Origin: Pseudonocardia bannensis
GTDB taxonomy: Bacteria; Actinomycetota; Actinomycetes; Mycobacteriales; Pseudonocardiaceae
Length of the DNA: 64,000 nucleotides
NCBI RefSeq assembly: GCF_012911875.1
Contig: NZ_JAAXKZ010000017.1
Location: 1-64,000, forward strand
Direction: 5' to 3'
How positions within the stretch are numbered: the stretch's first letter is position 1; every line of letters starts with the position of its first letter. The position numbers and the translations under genes were made by a program. The notes beneath the pieces are model-generated. The model was given only the letters and a program-made list of their open reading frames with translations, did no database searches and was not told where the DNA came from. Of this stretch, positions 25,925-33,767 are shown piece after piece.

Positions 25925-26308
25925 GTGCGCGGAAGGTACCGATCGATTGCGGAGCGGTCAATCTCCGACAAAGAAATCCACGGACCGGGCCGGGAAGAAT
26001 GGAAGCAGCGCTGAGAACATGGTGGAGGGCTACTACGCGGGGCGATCGACGAACTGCTGGATCGCCCTCTTCCGAACCTTCCTCAACGCTGTTCCTGCCT
26101 TCCCGACCAGACCTTTACGTGGCTCTGTCGAGGAGCACAACCTGAGTAACCGACTCCGCCACCCCGCGGATGGTCCCCCTCGGCCCGATCGCGGTCGGCC
26201 CGCTCACCGGGCCGCCGCTACCGACCACGCCGCACGACGAAGCAGGTCACCGCGCGGGCTGGAGATCACCCGGCCACCCGCGCGGCTGCCGCACCTCCAG
26301 CGGTCACA
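25925..26308. other. Intergenic region
   Basis: No supported gene on either strand. The 25923-26381 open frame on the plus strand is low-complexity and antisense in character. The segment should contain the promoter of the LysR gene and the end of the cluster 2 transcript; I see no clear terminator hairpin. Confidence 0.45.
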
Positions 26309-27172
26309 TCATGCCGGCCGGCCGAAGAAGTCGACGGCCAGCCGGTTGAACTCGTCCCGCCGCTCCGCCTGGGCCCAGTGACCGCACCGGGAGAAGACGT
26401 GAAGATCCGCATTCGGCATCCGCTGCAGAGCGAACAGGCCCCCATCCATGGGCACCACACGATCGTCGCGCCCCCAGACCAGCAACGTCTCGTGCCGCAC
26501 CTCGTGCAGGTACCGCCAGAGCTGGGCCTCGGATGACGACATGATCGAGTTGACCGCCCTCAGCGCGCCGGCTCGCGCATCGGGATCCAGCGCGGCCTCG
26601 AGGCGCTCCGTGATCAGCTCCTCGGTGACCATCGCCGGGTCGAAGACCATCATCCGGATGAAGGCCGCCATGCGGTCGCGGGACGGGCCGGGCGCGTCGT
26701 AGAACGAGGACAGGATCTTCAGTCCTTCGCTCGGGTGCGGCGTCAGGACGTTCACCGACACCCCGGCCGGCCCCATGAGGATCATGCGGTCGATGCGGTC
26801 GGGGTGGTCCAGCGCCAGGCGCACCGTCGTTCCGCCGCCCAACGAGTTGCCGACGAAGTGCGCCTTCTCCACTCCCAGGGCGCCGAGGAGGTCGGCGATG
26901 CACCGGGCGGCGAACGTCCAGTAGTCACCGTCGAAGTCCGGCTTGTCCGACTGCCCGTATCCGGGCTGGTCCGGAACGATCACGCGGAAGTGCTCGGCGA
27001 GCGCCGCCACGTTGCCGCCGAAGTTGCTCCACCCGGACGCCCCCGGGCCGCCGCCGTGCAGCAGGACGAGCGTCTCCCCCGCTCCGGCCTCGTGGACATG
27101 CAGTTTCGTTCCCTGGACCGCGACCGTCCGGGTCGTCACGTTCGCGGAGTCGGCAGCGCTGTCATTGGTCAT
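26309..27172 (-). CDS. Meta-cleavage product hydrolase (BphD/MhpC family)
   Basis: This 287-residue alpha/beta hydrolase shows HGGGPGASGWSNF (the HGGGPGA signature of C-C bond hydrolases), nucleophile GNSLGGGTTV, acid WGRDDRVVP and histidine RCGHWAQ. Such enzymes split 2-hydroxy-6-oxo-dienoates produced by extradiol cleavage into 2-hydroxypentadienoate and an acid. It is the terminal gene of the main cluster 2 operon and overlaps the reductase gene by 11 bases. ATG 27172 has GGGA upstream; the ATG at 27187 is an alternative. The lower pathway enzymes that would follow are not in the window. Confidence 0.94.
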   Translation of the reverse strand: MTNDSAADSANVTTRTVAVQGTKLHVHEAGAGETLVLLHGGGPGASGWSNFGGNVAALAEHFRVIVPDQPGYGQSDKPDFDGDYWTFAARCIADLLGALGVEKAHFVGNSLGGGTTVRLALDHPDRIDRMILMGPAGVSVNVLTPHPSEGLKILSSFYDAPGPSRDRMAAFIRMMVFDPAMVTEELITERLEAALDPDARAGALRAVNSIMSSSEAQLWRYLHEVRHETLLVWGRDDRVVPMDGGLFALQRMPNADLHVFSRCGHWAQAERRDEFNRLAVDFFGRPA

Positions 27173-28415
27173 GTGATTTCCCACCATCCTGGGACAACAA
27201 GGACTTCAAGTCGGTGCCCTCGTGTGCGAGCGTCGCGGCGTCGACGACGGTGCGCCGCCCGATCAGGCGTTTCGCGACGGCGATATCGCGGGCGTTGTTC
27301 ATGCTGAAGGCCGCCACCACCCGGGACCGGCTCAGATAGAAGACCGAGAACCGGCGGTCGTCCGGGGCCCCGCGCAGCACGACGTCGTCCGCGCCCTGGG
27401 ACGAGCCGACCATCTGCAGGTTCACCGAGAACTGGTCCGACCAGAACCACGGGACCTCCGAGAACGGCTGGTCCGCACCGAGCACGTTCCGGGCGACGGC
27501 GACCGCGTGGTTCTGTGCGTTCTGCCAGTGTTCCGGCCGGATGTGCCGGCCCAGCGCCGGCTCGAACCGGTTGGCGACGTCACCAGCGGCGAAGACGAAC
27601 GGGACACTGGTGCAACCCCGCGCGTCGACGAGCACGCCGTTCCCGGTCGCGAGGCCCCCGTCCGCAGCGAGATGGTCGGCCGGAACAGCGCCGACACCGG
27701 CCACGACGAGATCGGCCTCCCAGCGCCGCCCGTCCTCCGCGGTGACAGCGACGCCGGCTCCGGACTCGCGCACGCTCGTGACGTGGACCGACGTCACCAC
27801 GTCGACCCCGAGGCCTCGGTAGAAGTCCGCGAGGATCTTCGACGTGACGGTGCCCAGCGACCTCGAGAAGGGGCCCTCGGCGGCCTCGAGCATCGTCACC
27901 GAGCAGCCCAGGCCCACGGCACCCGACGCGACCTCGGCCCCGATGAACCCGCCCCCGACGACGAGCACGGACCGGGCCGTGGCCAGGCGTGCACGCAGCC
28001 GGGATGCGTCGGCGAGCGTACGGAGCACGAGCACGCGCGACTCCGGATCGTCCCGGCACCCGTCGAGCCCGCGGGCCGCCGCCCCGGTGGTCAGGATCAG
28101 CTTCCCGAACGGGAACCGGTTCCCCCGCGCGTCCTGCACGCAACGGTCGTGCAGGTCGACGCCGGTGATCCGGCACCCGAGCCGGAGCTCCACGTCGTGG
28201 TCGCGGTACCAGCTCTCCGGGTGCACCAGCAGCGTCGCGAGATCCGGCTCCTCGGTGAGGACGGACTTCGAGAGCGGCGGCCGGTGGTACGGAGCCGTGG
28301 GCTCCTCGCCGAACATCACGATCGACCCGGTGAAGCCCTGGCCGCGCAGCGACTCCGCCGCCCGGGCGCCGGCCAGGCCGGCGCCGACGATCGCGATGAC
28401 CTCACCAGCGCTCAT
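27162..28415 (-). CDS. FAD-dependent ferredoxin reductase of the second dioxygenase
   Basis: This 417-residue flavoprotein has IAIVGAGLAGARAAESL, the HRPPLSKSVL motif, LVVGGGFIGAEVASGA for NADH and VFAAGDVANRF for the second FAD contact, as in BphA4. It transfers electrons from NADH to the adjacent Rieske ferredoxin. ATG 28415 overlaps that ferredoxin's stop codon by four bases. It is about as long as the cluster 1 reductase but clearly diverged from it, showing that each oxygenase has its own chain. Confidence 0.94.
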   Translation of the reverse strand: MSAGEVIAIVGAGLAGARAAESLRGQGFTGSIVMFGEEPTAPYHRPPLSKSVLTEEPDLATLLVHPESWYRDHDVELRLGCRITGVDLHDRCVQDARGNRFPFGKLILTTGAAARGLDGCRDDPESRVLVLRTLADASRLRARLATARSVLVVGGGFIGAEVASGAVGLGCSVTMLEAAEGPFSRSLGTVTSKILADFYRGLGVDVVTSVHVTSVRESGAGVAVTAEDGRRWEADLVVAGVGAVPADHLAADGGLATGNGVLVDARGCTSVPFVFAAGDVANRFEPALGRHIRPEHWQNAQNHAVAVARNVLGADQPFSEVPWFWSDQFSVNLQMVGSSQGADDVVLRGAPDDRRFSVFYLSRSRVVAAFSMNNARDIAVAKRLIGRRTVVDAATLAHEGTDLKSLLSQDGGKSHDQ

Positions 28416-28726
28416 GCCGTGACGTAGACGAACTCGCTGTCGGAGCGCGTCCCGAAACGCCGCAGCGGGTGCTGCGCCGGAAGGCAGACCGCCGCACCCG
28501 ACCGCAGATCGAACTGGCCGCCGTGCAGCGGACACTCGATGACGTGGCCCTCGAGGAATCCGTCGGCCAGCGACGCGTCCTCGTGCGTACACGTGTCCTG
28601 CACCGCGAGCACCTCGCCGTCCACGAGGAACACCGCGACCGGGCCGGCCTCGCTGGGGACCCGCACTCCCTCGCCGCTGCGCAGCTCAGCGAGCGGGCAG
28701 CGGGCGATCTCCTTCGGCGCGCTCAT
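28412..28726 (-). CDS. Rieske-type ferredoxin
   Basis: This 104-residue protein has the Rieske ligands CTHEDASLADG and CPLHGGQFDLRSG (Cys-X-His and Cys-X2-His, about 17 residues apart) and the family's VFLVDGEVLAVQDTC lead-in. It is the BphA3-type carrier between the reductase (27162) and the oxygenase alpha subunit (29988). The start overlaps the SCP2-like gene stop by four bases. Confidence 0.94.
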   Translation of the reverse strand: MSAPKEIARCPLAELRSGEGVRVPSEAGPVAVFLVDGEVLAVQDTCTHEDASLADGFLEGHVIECPLHGGQFDLRSGAAVCLPAQHPLRRFGTRSDSEFVYVTA

Positions 28727-29112
28727 GCATCCCAGTCCGTCGGCACGTCGGCGAACTGGTGCAGCGCGGCCTCCAGGCCCTTGAAGTGCCGCAGCGCGGT
28801 GGCCAGGCTGCCCTTGAACTTGATCGGCCCGGTCACGGCCCGCCGGACGCCCATCTCCTTCGTGGCCACCTTCCGCCAGGTCTCCGCGGGCGCGGCCAGG
28901 TTGAACTTCGGGTCCTTCCCGTCCAGCTTCGGCCCGGCGTAGTCGATGATCCCGTCGTTGTTGACGTGGATGTGGACGGGCGCCCGATCGCGGTCCGAGA
29001 CGGACATCTCCACGATCATGTCGAGGCCCTTCGTCCCCTCGATCGCCTTCGTGTTGTCCTTCCAGACCTCGGCGTACTGCCGGATCCAGTCCTCGCTCAG
29101 CAGGGGGTACAC
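28723..29112 (-). CDS. SCP2-like small lipid-binding protein
   Basis: This 129-residue protein resembles SCP2/sterol-carrier domains: it begins PLLSEDWIRQYAEVWKDN, has a central beta-sheet part HIHVNNDGIIDYAGP and KFNLAAPAETWRKVA, and ends with IKFKGSLATALRHFKGLEAAL, the amphipathic helix that lines the hydrophobic tunnel. SCP2 domains bind sterols, fatty acyl chains or other hydrophobic ligands. Here it sits between the Rieske ferredoxin and the small 100-residue protein, in the same operon as a second SCP2-like gene (31369). I infer that it delivers or holds the hydrophobic substrate; direct evidence is lacking. Confidence 0.75.
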   Translation of the reverse strand: MYPLLSEDWIRQYAEVWKDNTKAIEGTKGLDMIVEMSVSDRDRAPVHIHVNNDGIIDYAGPKLDGKDPKFNLAAPAETWRKVATKEMGVRRAVTGPIKFKGSLATALRHFKGLEAALHQFADVPTDWDA

Positions 29113-29114
29113 GG

Positions 29115-29417
29115 CTACTCCTTGAAAGAAGAGAAGTGGGTGCGGTATTCGAGGCGCAACGTTTCCCAGGCGTCGGAATCACGTGCCGCGTCCGCGAGAA
29201 AGGCCCAGAACTCCTGCCGCGCATGGCAGAGCAGGTCCAACGCCGTCGGGTCGAGGAAGATCTCCCGGTGCGACCGTTGCGACGTCACCCGCAGGCGCGA
29301 CCCGTTGGCGGTGGTGTCCACCGCCACCCGCACACCGGCGTACTCGTTCTCGACGAGCAGTTCCGGGCCGGCGGACTCGGCCTGCGCGGTGCCGTTCCGT
29401 CCCGCTCGAGCCGCCAT
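29115..29417 (-). CDS. Small conserved protein of Rieske dioxygenase clusters
   Basis: This 100-residue protein has one recognisable block: PELLVENEYAGVRVAVDTTA and RLRVTSQRSHREIFLDPTAL, followed by a helix with HARQEFWAFL. Similar small proteins in actinobacterial dioxygenase clusters are often labelled dihydrodiol dehydrogenase, but this one has no nucleotide-binding motif and is too short for that role. ATG 29417 shares one base with the stop of the beta-subunit gene (TGATG), so translation is coupled. The function is unknown; an assembly or regulatory subunit of the oxygenase is conceivable. Confidence 0.7.
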   Translation of the reverse strand: MAARAGRNGTAQAESAGPELLVENEYAGVRVAVDTTANGSRLRVTSQRSHREIFLDPTALDLLCHARQEFWAFLADAARDSDAWETLRLEYRTHFSSFKE

Positions 29418-29944
29418 CAGAACAGCACGCTGATGTTGTCGGAGGTGTAGACGTTGTGGTCCAGGAGGATCGTGCGCTCGAGAATGCGCCACGACGCCCC
29501 GTCTCGGGCCAGGACGTCCTCGCGGGCCCCCACGAAGGTGTGCTCGGTGGCCTCCAGCCGGGACCGGAAGATCAGGAAGTTGGACGTCGCGGACACCTGG
29601 CCCTCGACGTCGGACTCGGTCGCGGTCACGTTCGTGATGAGGCGGCGGGTCCGCGACGGCGGGATCTCCGCCCAGGCACTCTTGGCTGACAGGCTGGCCA
29701 CCCGCAGTTCCAGGGTGCCGAAGTCGTCGTCGAACAGCGCGAGCTCACCCCGCTGCATCCGGTCCGGGTCGCCCTCGCGGGTCACCCGGACCGGTGCCCA
29801 GTAGGTGCTCTCGCTGGTGAAGAGCTCGATCCACTCGTCGTATCGCCGTTCGTCGAGCAGCCGCGCTTCGTGGTAGTAGAACTGCGCGACCTCCAGGGAG
29901 AGCATCGCGAGGTTCGCCGGCCGCGCCTCGTCGAGCAGTGTCAT
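29417..29944 (-). CDS. Aromatic-ring-hydroxylating dioxygenase, small (beta) subunit
   Basis: This 175-residue beta subunit has EVAQFYYHEARLLDERRYDEW, STYWAPVRVTR, RRLITNVTATESD and WRILERTILLDHN, all standard for the family. It follows the alpha gene by 43 bases and is coupled to the 100-residue protein. It is only about 175 residues, as in BphA2-type subunits, and differs clearly from the cluster 1 beta subunit. Confidence 0.94.
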   Translation of the reverse strand: MTLLDEARPANLAMLSLEVAQFYYHEARLLDERRYDEWIELFTSESTYWAPVRVTREGDPDRMQRGELALFDDDFGTLELRVASLSAKSAWAEIPPSRTRRLITNVTATESDVEGQVSATSNFLIFRSRLEATEHTFVGAREDVLARDGASWRILERTILLDHNVYTSDNISVLF

Positions 29945-29987
29945 GTGATCGCCAATCTCGTGGTCGTCGGAGGGTGAGGACGGGGCG

Positions 29988-31337
29988 TCAGCCGCGCCCC
30001 GGGGACGGCTCGGAAGCCGGCGCGGACGAGGGCGCCTGCATGAACCGCTGCCAGTGCTCGTAGAACCGGCGCTGGTTCCCCTCCGACCAGATGCCGCCGG
30101 CCACGCCGGGCGCGTTGTCGTCCCCGACGATCTCCGAGGCGGACTTCTCGAGACCCAGACCGAGCATCATGTTGCTGTCCAGCTGGCGGCCGATGAAGCC
30201 GCGCATGCCGTTCTGGCACTCCCGCCAGTTCTCGCCGTCGTCCTGCTCCAGCAGCCCGGCCGGGCCGAACGTGAGCTCGTACTGCTTGCGGACCGCGTCC
30301 TTGACGTCCGCGGGCAGGCTCCGGTCGAGCACGCACCACTGGTGGATGAGGGTTCGGTCGGGCCCCTGGGGGTGGTGCACCCGCATCAGGCGGAACTGCT
30401 CCAGGTCCAGGAACGCGAACGTCGGGAACAGGGCGCCGTGGCCGAGCGGGATGAGCCGCGCCAGCGCCGCGCCCTTCTCCTCGGCCACCTGCTTGCGCAT
30501 CTCCGCGAGGAACTCGGTCTGGATGTTCGGCAACGTCCAGTAGGAGTGCAGCGGTTCCTCGCCGCCGGCGTCCTCCGAGACGGGCCGGGTGAACGCGTGC
30601 CCGACGAACCCCATGCCCGCCGAGATCTGGTAGCCCTCGTCCGGCATCGCCTGCATCAGCCCGAGCTCCGCGGGTCGCGCGTGCGAGTGCTCGACGTGGT
30701 ACATGTCGGCCGCGAAGTTCTCGCTGGCGATCTTCCAGTTCGTGTCGACCGTCCAGCGGTGCGCACCGGGCACCACCTCGATGCCCGCGGGGTCGCGAGC
30801 GAAGATCAGGTCGAAGTACGTCGTGAAGTCGCCGAGCCACTCCTCCAGCGAGGGGCCCTCCGGCGCCCAGTTGCCGAAGAGGAACCCGCGGTACGACTCG
30901 ACGCGGGTGACCTCACGAAGGCCCCACTCCTTCTTGTCCAGCACGCCGGCGTAGCCCAACCGGAACTTCGGGACGCCCTCCAGCTCACCCGCGCTGGAGT
31001 AGGTCCACGCGTGGTAGGGGCACTGGAAGAAGCTCGTGTTGCCCTCGTCGGAACGGCAGACCCGCATGCCGCGGTGCCGGCAGGCGTTCAGCAGCGCGCG
31101 CACGTGCCCGTCGTGACCCCGGGAGACGATGATGGGGTCCTCACCCATGTACGTGGTGATGAAGTCGCCGGGCTCGGCGACCTGGCTCTCGTGACCGAGG
31201 AACAGCCAGTTGTTGGCGAAGATGCGATCGAGTTCGAGCGCGTAGACCTCCGGGTCCACGAAGATCGAACGGGCGACCAGGCCCTTGTCGTACTGAACCG
31301 CACCGACCAGGTCGGCCAGGTGTGAGCCCACTGTCAT
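29988..31337 (-). CDS. Aromatic-ring-hydroxylating dioxygenase, large (alpha) subunit (Rieske)
   Basis: This 449-residue subunit carries Cys86-His88 and Cys106-His109 (NACRHRG and CPYHAWTY) and the iron site NFAADMYHVEHSH, with the bridging aspartate and both histidines in place. It is of the biphenyl/alkylbenzene/diterpenoid-like group by general layout, but the substrate cannot be fixed by eye. It works with the beta subunit, the Rieske ferredoxin and the reductase encoded downstream. GGAGC at the 5' side supports ATG 31337. The C-terminus is extended by a proline-serine-rich tail (APSSAPASEPSPG). Confidence 0.95.
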   Translation of the reverse strand: MTVGSHLADLVGAVQYDKGLVARSIFVDPEVYALELDRIFANNWLFLGHESQVAEPGDFITTYMGEDPIIVSRGHDGHVRALLNACRHRGMRVCRSDEGNTSFFQCPYHAWTYSSAGELEGVPKFRLGYAGVLDKKEWGLREVTRVESYRGFLFGNWAPEGPSLEEWLGDFTTYFDLIFARDPAGIEVVPGAHRWTVDTNWKIASENFAADMYHVEHSHARPAELGLMQAMPDEGYQISAGMGFVGHAFTRPVSEDAGGEEPLHSYWTLPNIQTEFLAEMRKQVAEEKGAALARLIPLGHGALFPTFAFLDLEQFRLMRVHHPQGPDRTLIHQWCVLDRSLPADVKDAVRKQYELTFGPAGLLEQDDGENWRECQNGMRGFIGRQLDSNMMLGLGLEKSASEIVGDDNAPGVAGGIWSEGNQRRFYEHWQRFMQAPSSAPASEPSPGRG

Positions 31338-31368
31338 GGCGGAGCTCCTTTCGATGAAAAAGCTCGGG

Positions 31369-31755
31369 TCAGTAGGTGATGTCGAGGCTTTCTTCGACGC
31401 GTGCCAGGAGGTCCAGCGCCTTTCCGAGCGACATCATCTTCTCGATGTTTCCGGTCACCTGCATGCGCCCCGTCATGGCCGCCGCCTGACCGGTGAGCTG
31501 GCCACGTGAAATCGTCACGTTCGTGGCGTAGTCCAGCTTCGCCTTGATGTCGGAATCGCCCGTCGGGGCGCCGGCCCGGACAGTGAACGAGTCGCCGGAG
31601 AATTCCATGTGGTAGACGTCCGCAGCCGGGCTGTCGGCCACGGAGAGCTCGAATATCGCGTGCTTTCCGGACGCCGCGGACATAAATTCGGCGTGCTCGC
31701 TCGCAGCCGCCGTCAGGGCTTTCGCCCAGTCATCCGAAAGAAATTGAACCGGCAA
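31369..31755 (-). CDS. SCP2 sterol-carrier-domain protein
   Basis: This 128-residue protein is a clear SCP2 domain: VQFLSDDWAKALTAA, then FELSVADSPAADVYHMEF, DIKAKLDYATNVTISRGQ, the glycine-alanine-rich TGQAAAMTGRMQVTGNIEKM and the closing helix LGKALDLLARVEE. It starts like the SCP2-like protein at 28723 (FLSDDW versus LLSEDW), suggesting duplication and divergence. TTG 31755 is used with GAGGAG just upstream. Its position, immediately before the dioxygenase alpha gene, points to a carrier for a hydrophobic substrate. This pairing with an Mce importer is discussed under findings. Confidence 0.85.
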   Translation of the reverse strand: MPVQFLSDDWAKALTAAASEHAEFMSAASGKHAIFELSVADSPAADVYHMEFSGDSFTVRAGAPTGDSDIKAKLDYATNVTISRGQLTGQAAAMTGRMQVTGNIEKMMSLGKALDLLARVEESLDITY

Positions 31756-31787
31756 GGGAACTCCTCGTGGATCGAGCCACCGATAGG

Positions 31788-32675
31788 TCAGCGAGGCACT
31801 TCTTCGAAAGCGCCGGGGGGCGTTTGGGCGATCATCTTGTGCCCCCAGATGCTGGGCCGGTCGTACTGCGCCACGGACCAGTCGGCACCGACCGAGATCG
31901 CGCCCCAGCCGTACTCGATGTCGAAACCGGAGGGCGAGCGGACGTAGAACGAGACCATCTGATCGTTCACGTGGCGCCCCAGCGTCATGGAGATCGGGAT
32001 CGAGCGTTCCATGCACAGGTCGTAGGCCAGGCCGACGTCGTCGATGTCGGCCACCTCGAGCATCACGTGGTGCAGTCCGCGCACTCCGGGGATCTGGGTG
32101 AGCGCCAGGCTGTGGTGACGGGGGTTGCAGTGGTAGAAGACGAGGTCGATGAACGTCGAGATCTCGTCGCTCTTCCGCAGCCCGAGGCCGCTCGTGTAGA
32201 ACGTGTGCGCCTCTTTCAGATCCGGCACGGCGAGCACCACGTGCCCCATGCCCTCCTCGCCGGTGACGAATCCGGAGATCGGGCGTCCGGGCCGGAAGGT
32301 CTTGGGCTCCACCTTCTGCCCGGAGACGATCTCGTGCCTGATCCCACCCGGGCCGTCGGCCACCACCATGGACAGGACCCGCCGTTCCTGGCATTCCTCC
32401 TCGGTGCCCCAGCGGCCGGACAGACCGTTGCGCTGCAGGACCTCGAAGCACGCGCCAAGCGTGTCCTCGTCGCCCGCGTCCCAGCCCAGGTAGAGCAGCG
32501 AGTTGCGCTCGCCCCGGTGGATCGCGAGCCGGTGGTGGCGGTCGTCCATCCGCAGCTGCAGGACGTCGTCGTTCTCGCGCTCGCGGACCTCCATCCCCAG
32601 CACCTCCGGGCCGAAGGCCTCCCACTCGGCGAGCGCCGGCGAGGCGACTCCGACGTACGCCAGTGACTTGACCAC
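31788..32675 (-). CDS. Type I extradiol dioxygenase (BphC-like, VOC superfamily)
   Basis: This 295-residue two-domain protein opens the catechol ring next to the hydroxyls using Fe(II). The metal ligands lie in the C-terminal domain: His in EEGMGHVVLAVPD (about residue 147), His in VRGLHHVMLEV (about 211) and Glu in SGFDIEYGWGA (about 262). The N-terminal half (SLAYVGVASPALAEWEAFG) is the inactive VOC repeat of BphC. GTG 32675 has AAGGGAA upstream. Its product would be split by the hydrolase at 26309. It is of different descent from the class III enzyme of cluster 1. Confidence 0.94.
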   Translation of the reverse strand: MVKSLAYVGVASPALAEWEAFGPEVLGMEVRERENDDVLQLRMDDRHHRLAIHRGERNSLLYLGWDAGDEDTLGACFEVLQRNGLSGRWGTEEECQERRVLSMVVADGPGGIRHEIVSGQKVEPKTFRPGRPISGFVTGEEGMGHVVLAVPDLKEAHTFYTSGLGLRKSDEISTFIDLVFYHCNPRHHSLALTQIPGVRGLHHVMLEVADIDDVGLAYDLCMERSIPISMTLGRHVNDQMVSFYVRSPSGFDIEYGWGAISVGADWSVAQYDRPSIWGHKMIAQTPPGAFEEVPR

Positions 32676-32700
32676 CTGCGGTTCCCTTCGTCGGTCGTTA

Positions 32701-33516
32701 TCAGAGATCGGTCCCGCCCGCCGCCTGCGCCAGCCCGCGGACCTGCATCCCGCCATCGCTGTTGATCACCACGCCGGTGACCGCCGCCGCGTTCTCCGGC
32801 GAGGCGAGCAGGACGTACGGACCCGTGTGATCGGCGGCCTGCTGGACGATCCCGAGCGGGTTCGTCGCCCGCACGAGATCCGGGAAGTCCGGGACGTCGA
32901 GCAGGGAGGTCTCGGCGTGGCCGAGCGAGCTCGCGCCCCGCAGATCGGTCAACGTGCCGCCGGGAGCGACCCCGTTCACCCGGACCCGCGGCGCCAGTTC
33001 ATAGGCCAGCTGGCGGATGAGCCCGACCGCGGCGTGCTTCGACGCGGTGTAGACCGTTCCCCCACCGGCCGGCAGGAACGCCCCGTTGGACAGCGTGAAG
33101 ACGATCGACGGCGAGGTGCTCTCCAACAGCGCCGGAAGCGCTGCCTTCACACCCAGCAGATAGCCCTTGACGTTGACCGCGAAGATCTCGTCGAACGAGC
33201 TCGCCAACGTCGCGCCCGGCGTGGTCGCGACCGGTGCGAAATAGTCGAAGATCCCGGCGTTCCCGATGAACGTGTCCAGGCCGCCGTGGGCTTCGACCGC
33301 CGCCGCTACCGCCCGTTCGTTGTCCTCGAACGAGGAGACGTCGCCCTCGACCATGACGAGGTCCGGAAAATGACCCTGCATCGCCGCGATGTTCTTCCCG
33401 GAGGAATCAAGGACCGCGACCCGCGCACCTTCCGCCAGGAAACGCTCCACAACGGCGCGGCCGATTCCCGAGGCGCCTCCCGTGACGAGTGCGACACGTC
33501 CCTCAAGCCAGCCCAT
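32701..33516 (-). CDS. SDR dehydrogenase, cis-dihydrodiol dehydrogenase (BphB-like)
   Basis: This 271-residue dehydrogenase has GWLEGRVALVTGGASGIGRA, the NAG motif IGNAGIFDY, catalytic Ser in FTLSNGAF and YTASKHAAVG, and the PGG segment VNGVAPGGTLTDL near the C-terminus. It oxidises the cis-dihydrodiol made by the oxygenase at 29988 to a catechol for the enzyme at 31788. It is the first gene of the cluster 2 operon; GGGAGAGATTC precedes ATG 33516. The shared 18-base element at 33677-33694 lies about 160 bases upstream. Confidence 0.94.
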   Translation of the reverse strand: MGWLEGRVALVTGGASGIGRAVVERFLAEGARVAVLDSSGKNIAAMQGHFPDLVMVEGDVSSFEDNERAVAAAVEAHGGLDTFIGNAGIFDYFAPVATTPGATLASSFDEIFAVNVKGYLLGVKAALPALLESTSPSIVFTLSNGAFLPAGGGTVYTASKHAAVGLIRQLAYELAPRVRVNGVAPGGTLTDLRGASSLGHAETSLLDVPDFPDLVRATNPLGIVQQAADHTGPYVLLASPENAAAVTGVVINSDGGMQVRGLAQAAGGTDL

Positions 33517-33676
33517 GAATCTCTCCCTCACGTGAGCCGTGTCGTCCGGGGCCACACCGGCACGCTGCCGTCGATTCAGAGCTCGCTCGGCTTTTCGGCA
33601 TTTGTCAGCGGACGGTGCCGCATCTGGAATGATGCTTCACCCCGGTCCGCCGCACATCTCTCTCCGGGGGGGTCCG

Positions 33677-33694
33677 CATCCTCCGAGCGAGAGG
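33677..33694. promoter_or_regulatory. 18-base element shared with the mce-luxR intergenic region
   Basis: CATCCTCCGAGCGAGAGG differs at only three positions from CATCCTCCGTACGGGAGG at 48084-48101; both have a CCTC...GAGG inverted repeat and are preceded by CCGGGGG 12-13 bases earlier. This copy is about 160 bases upstream of the cluster 2 operon start. It is probably a binding site for a common regulator. Confidence 0.6.
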
Positions 33695-33767
33695 CATTTC
33701 GTGCGTGGCGCCATCCGGGTGGGTAGCCGGTGCGACCCGGCCTGGCCGGCGAGACCGGGCGGGCCGA

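Noticed and set aside
25923-26381. 152-codon plus-strand open frame between LysR and the meta-cleavage hydrolase
   Set aside because: No ribosome site or family match; overlaps the hydrolase 3' end on the other strand.
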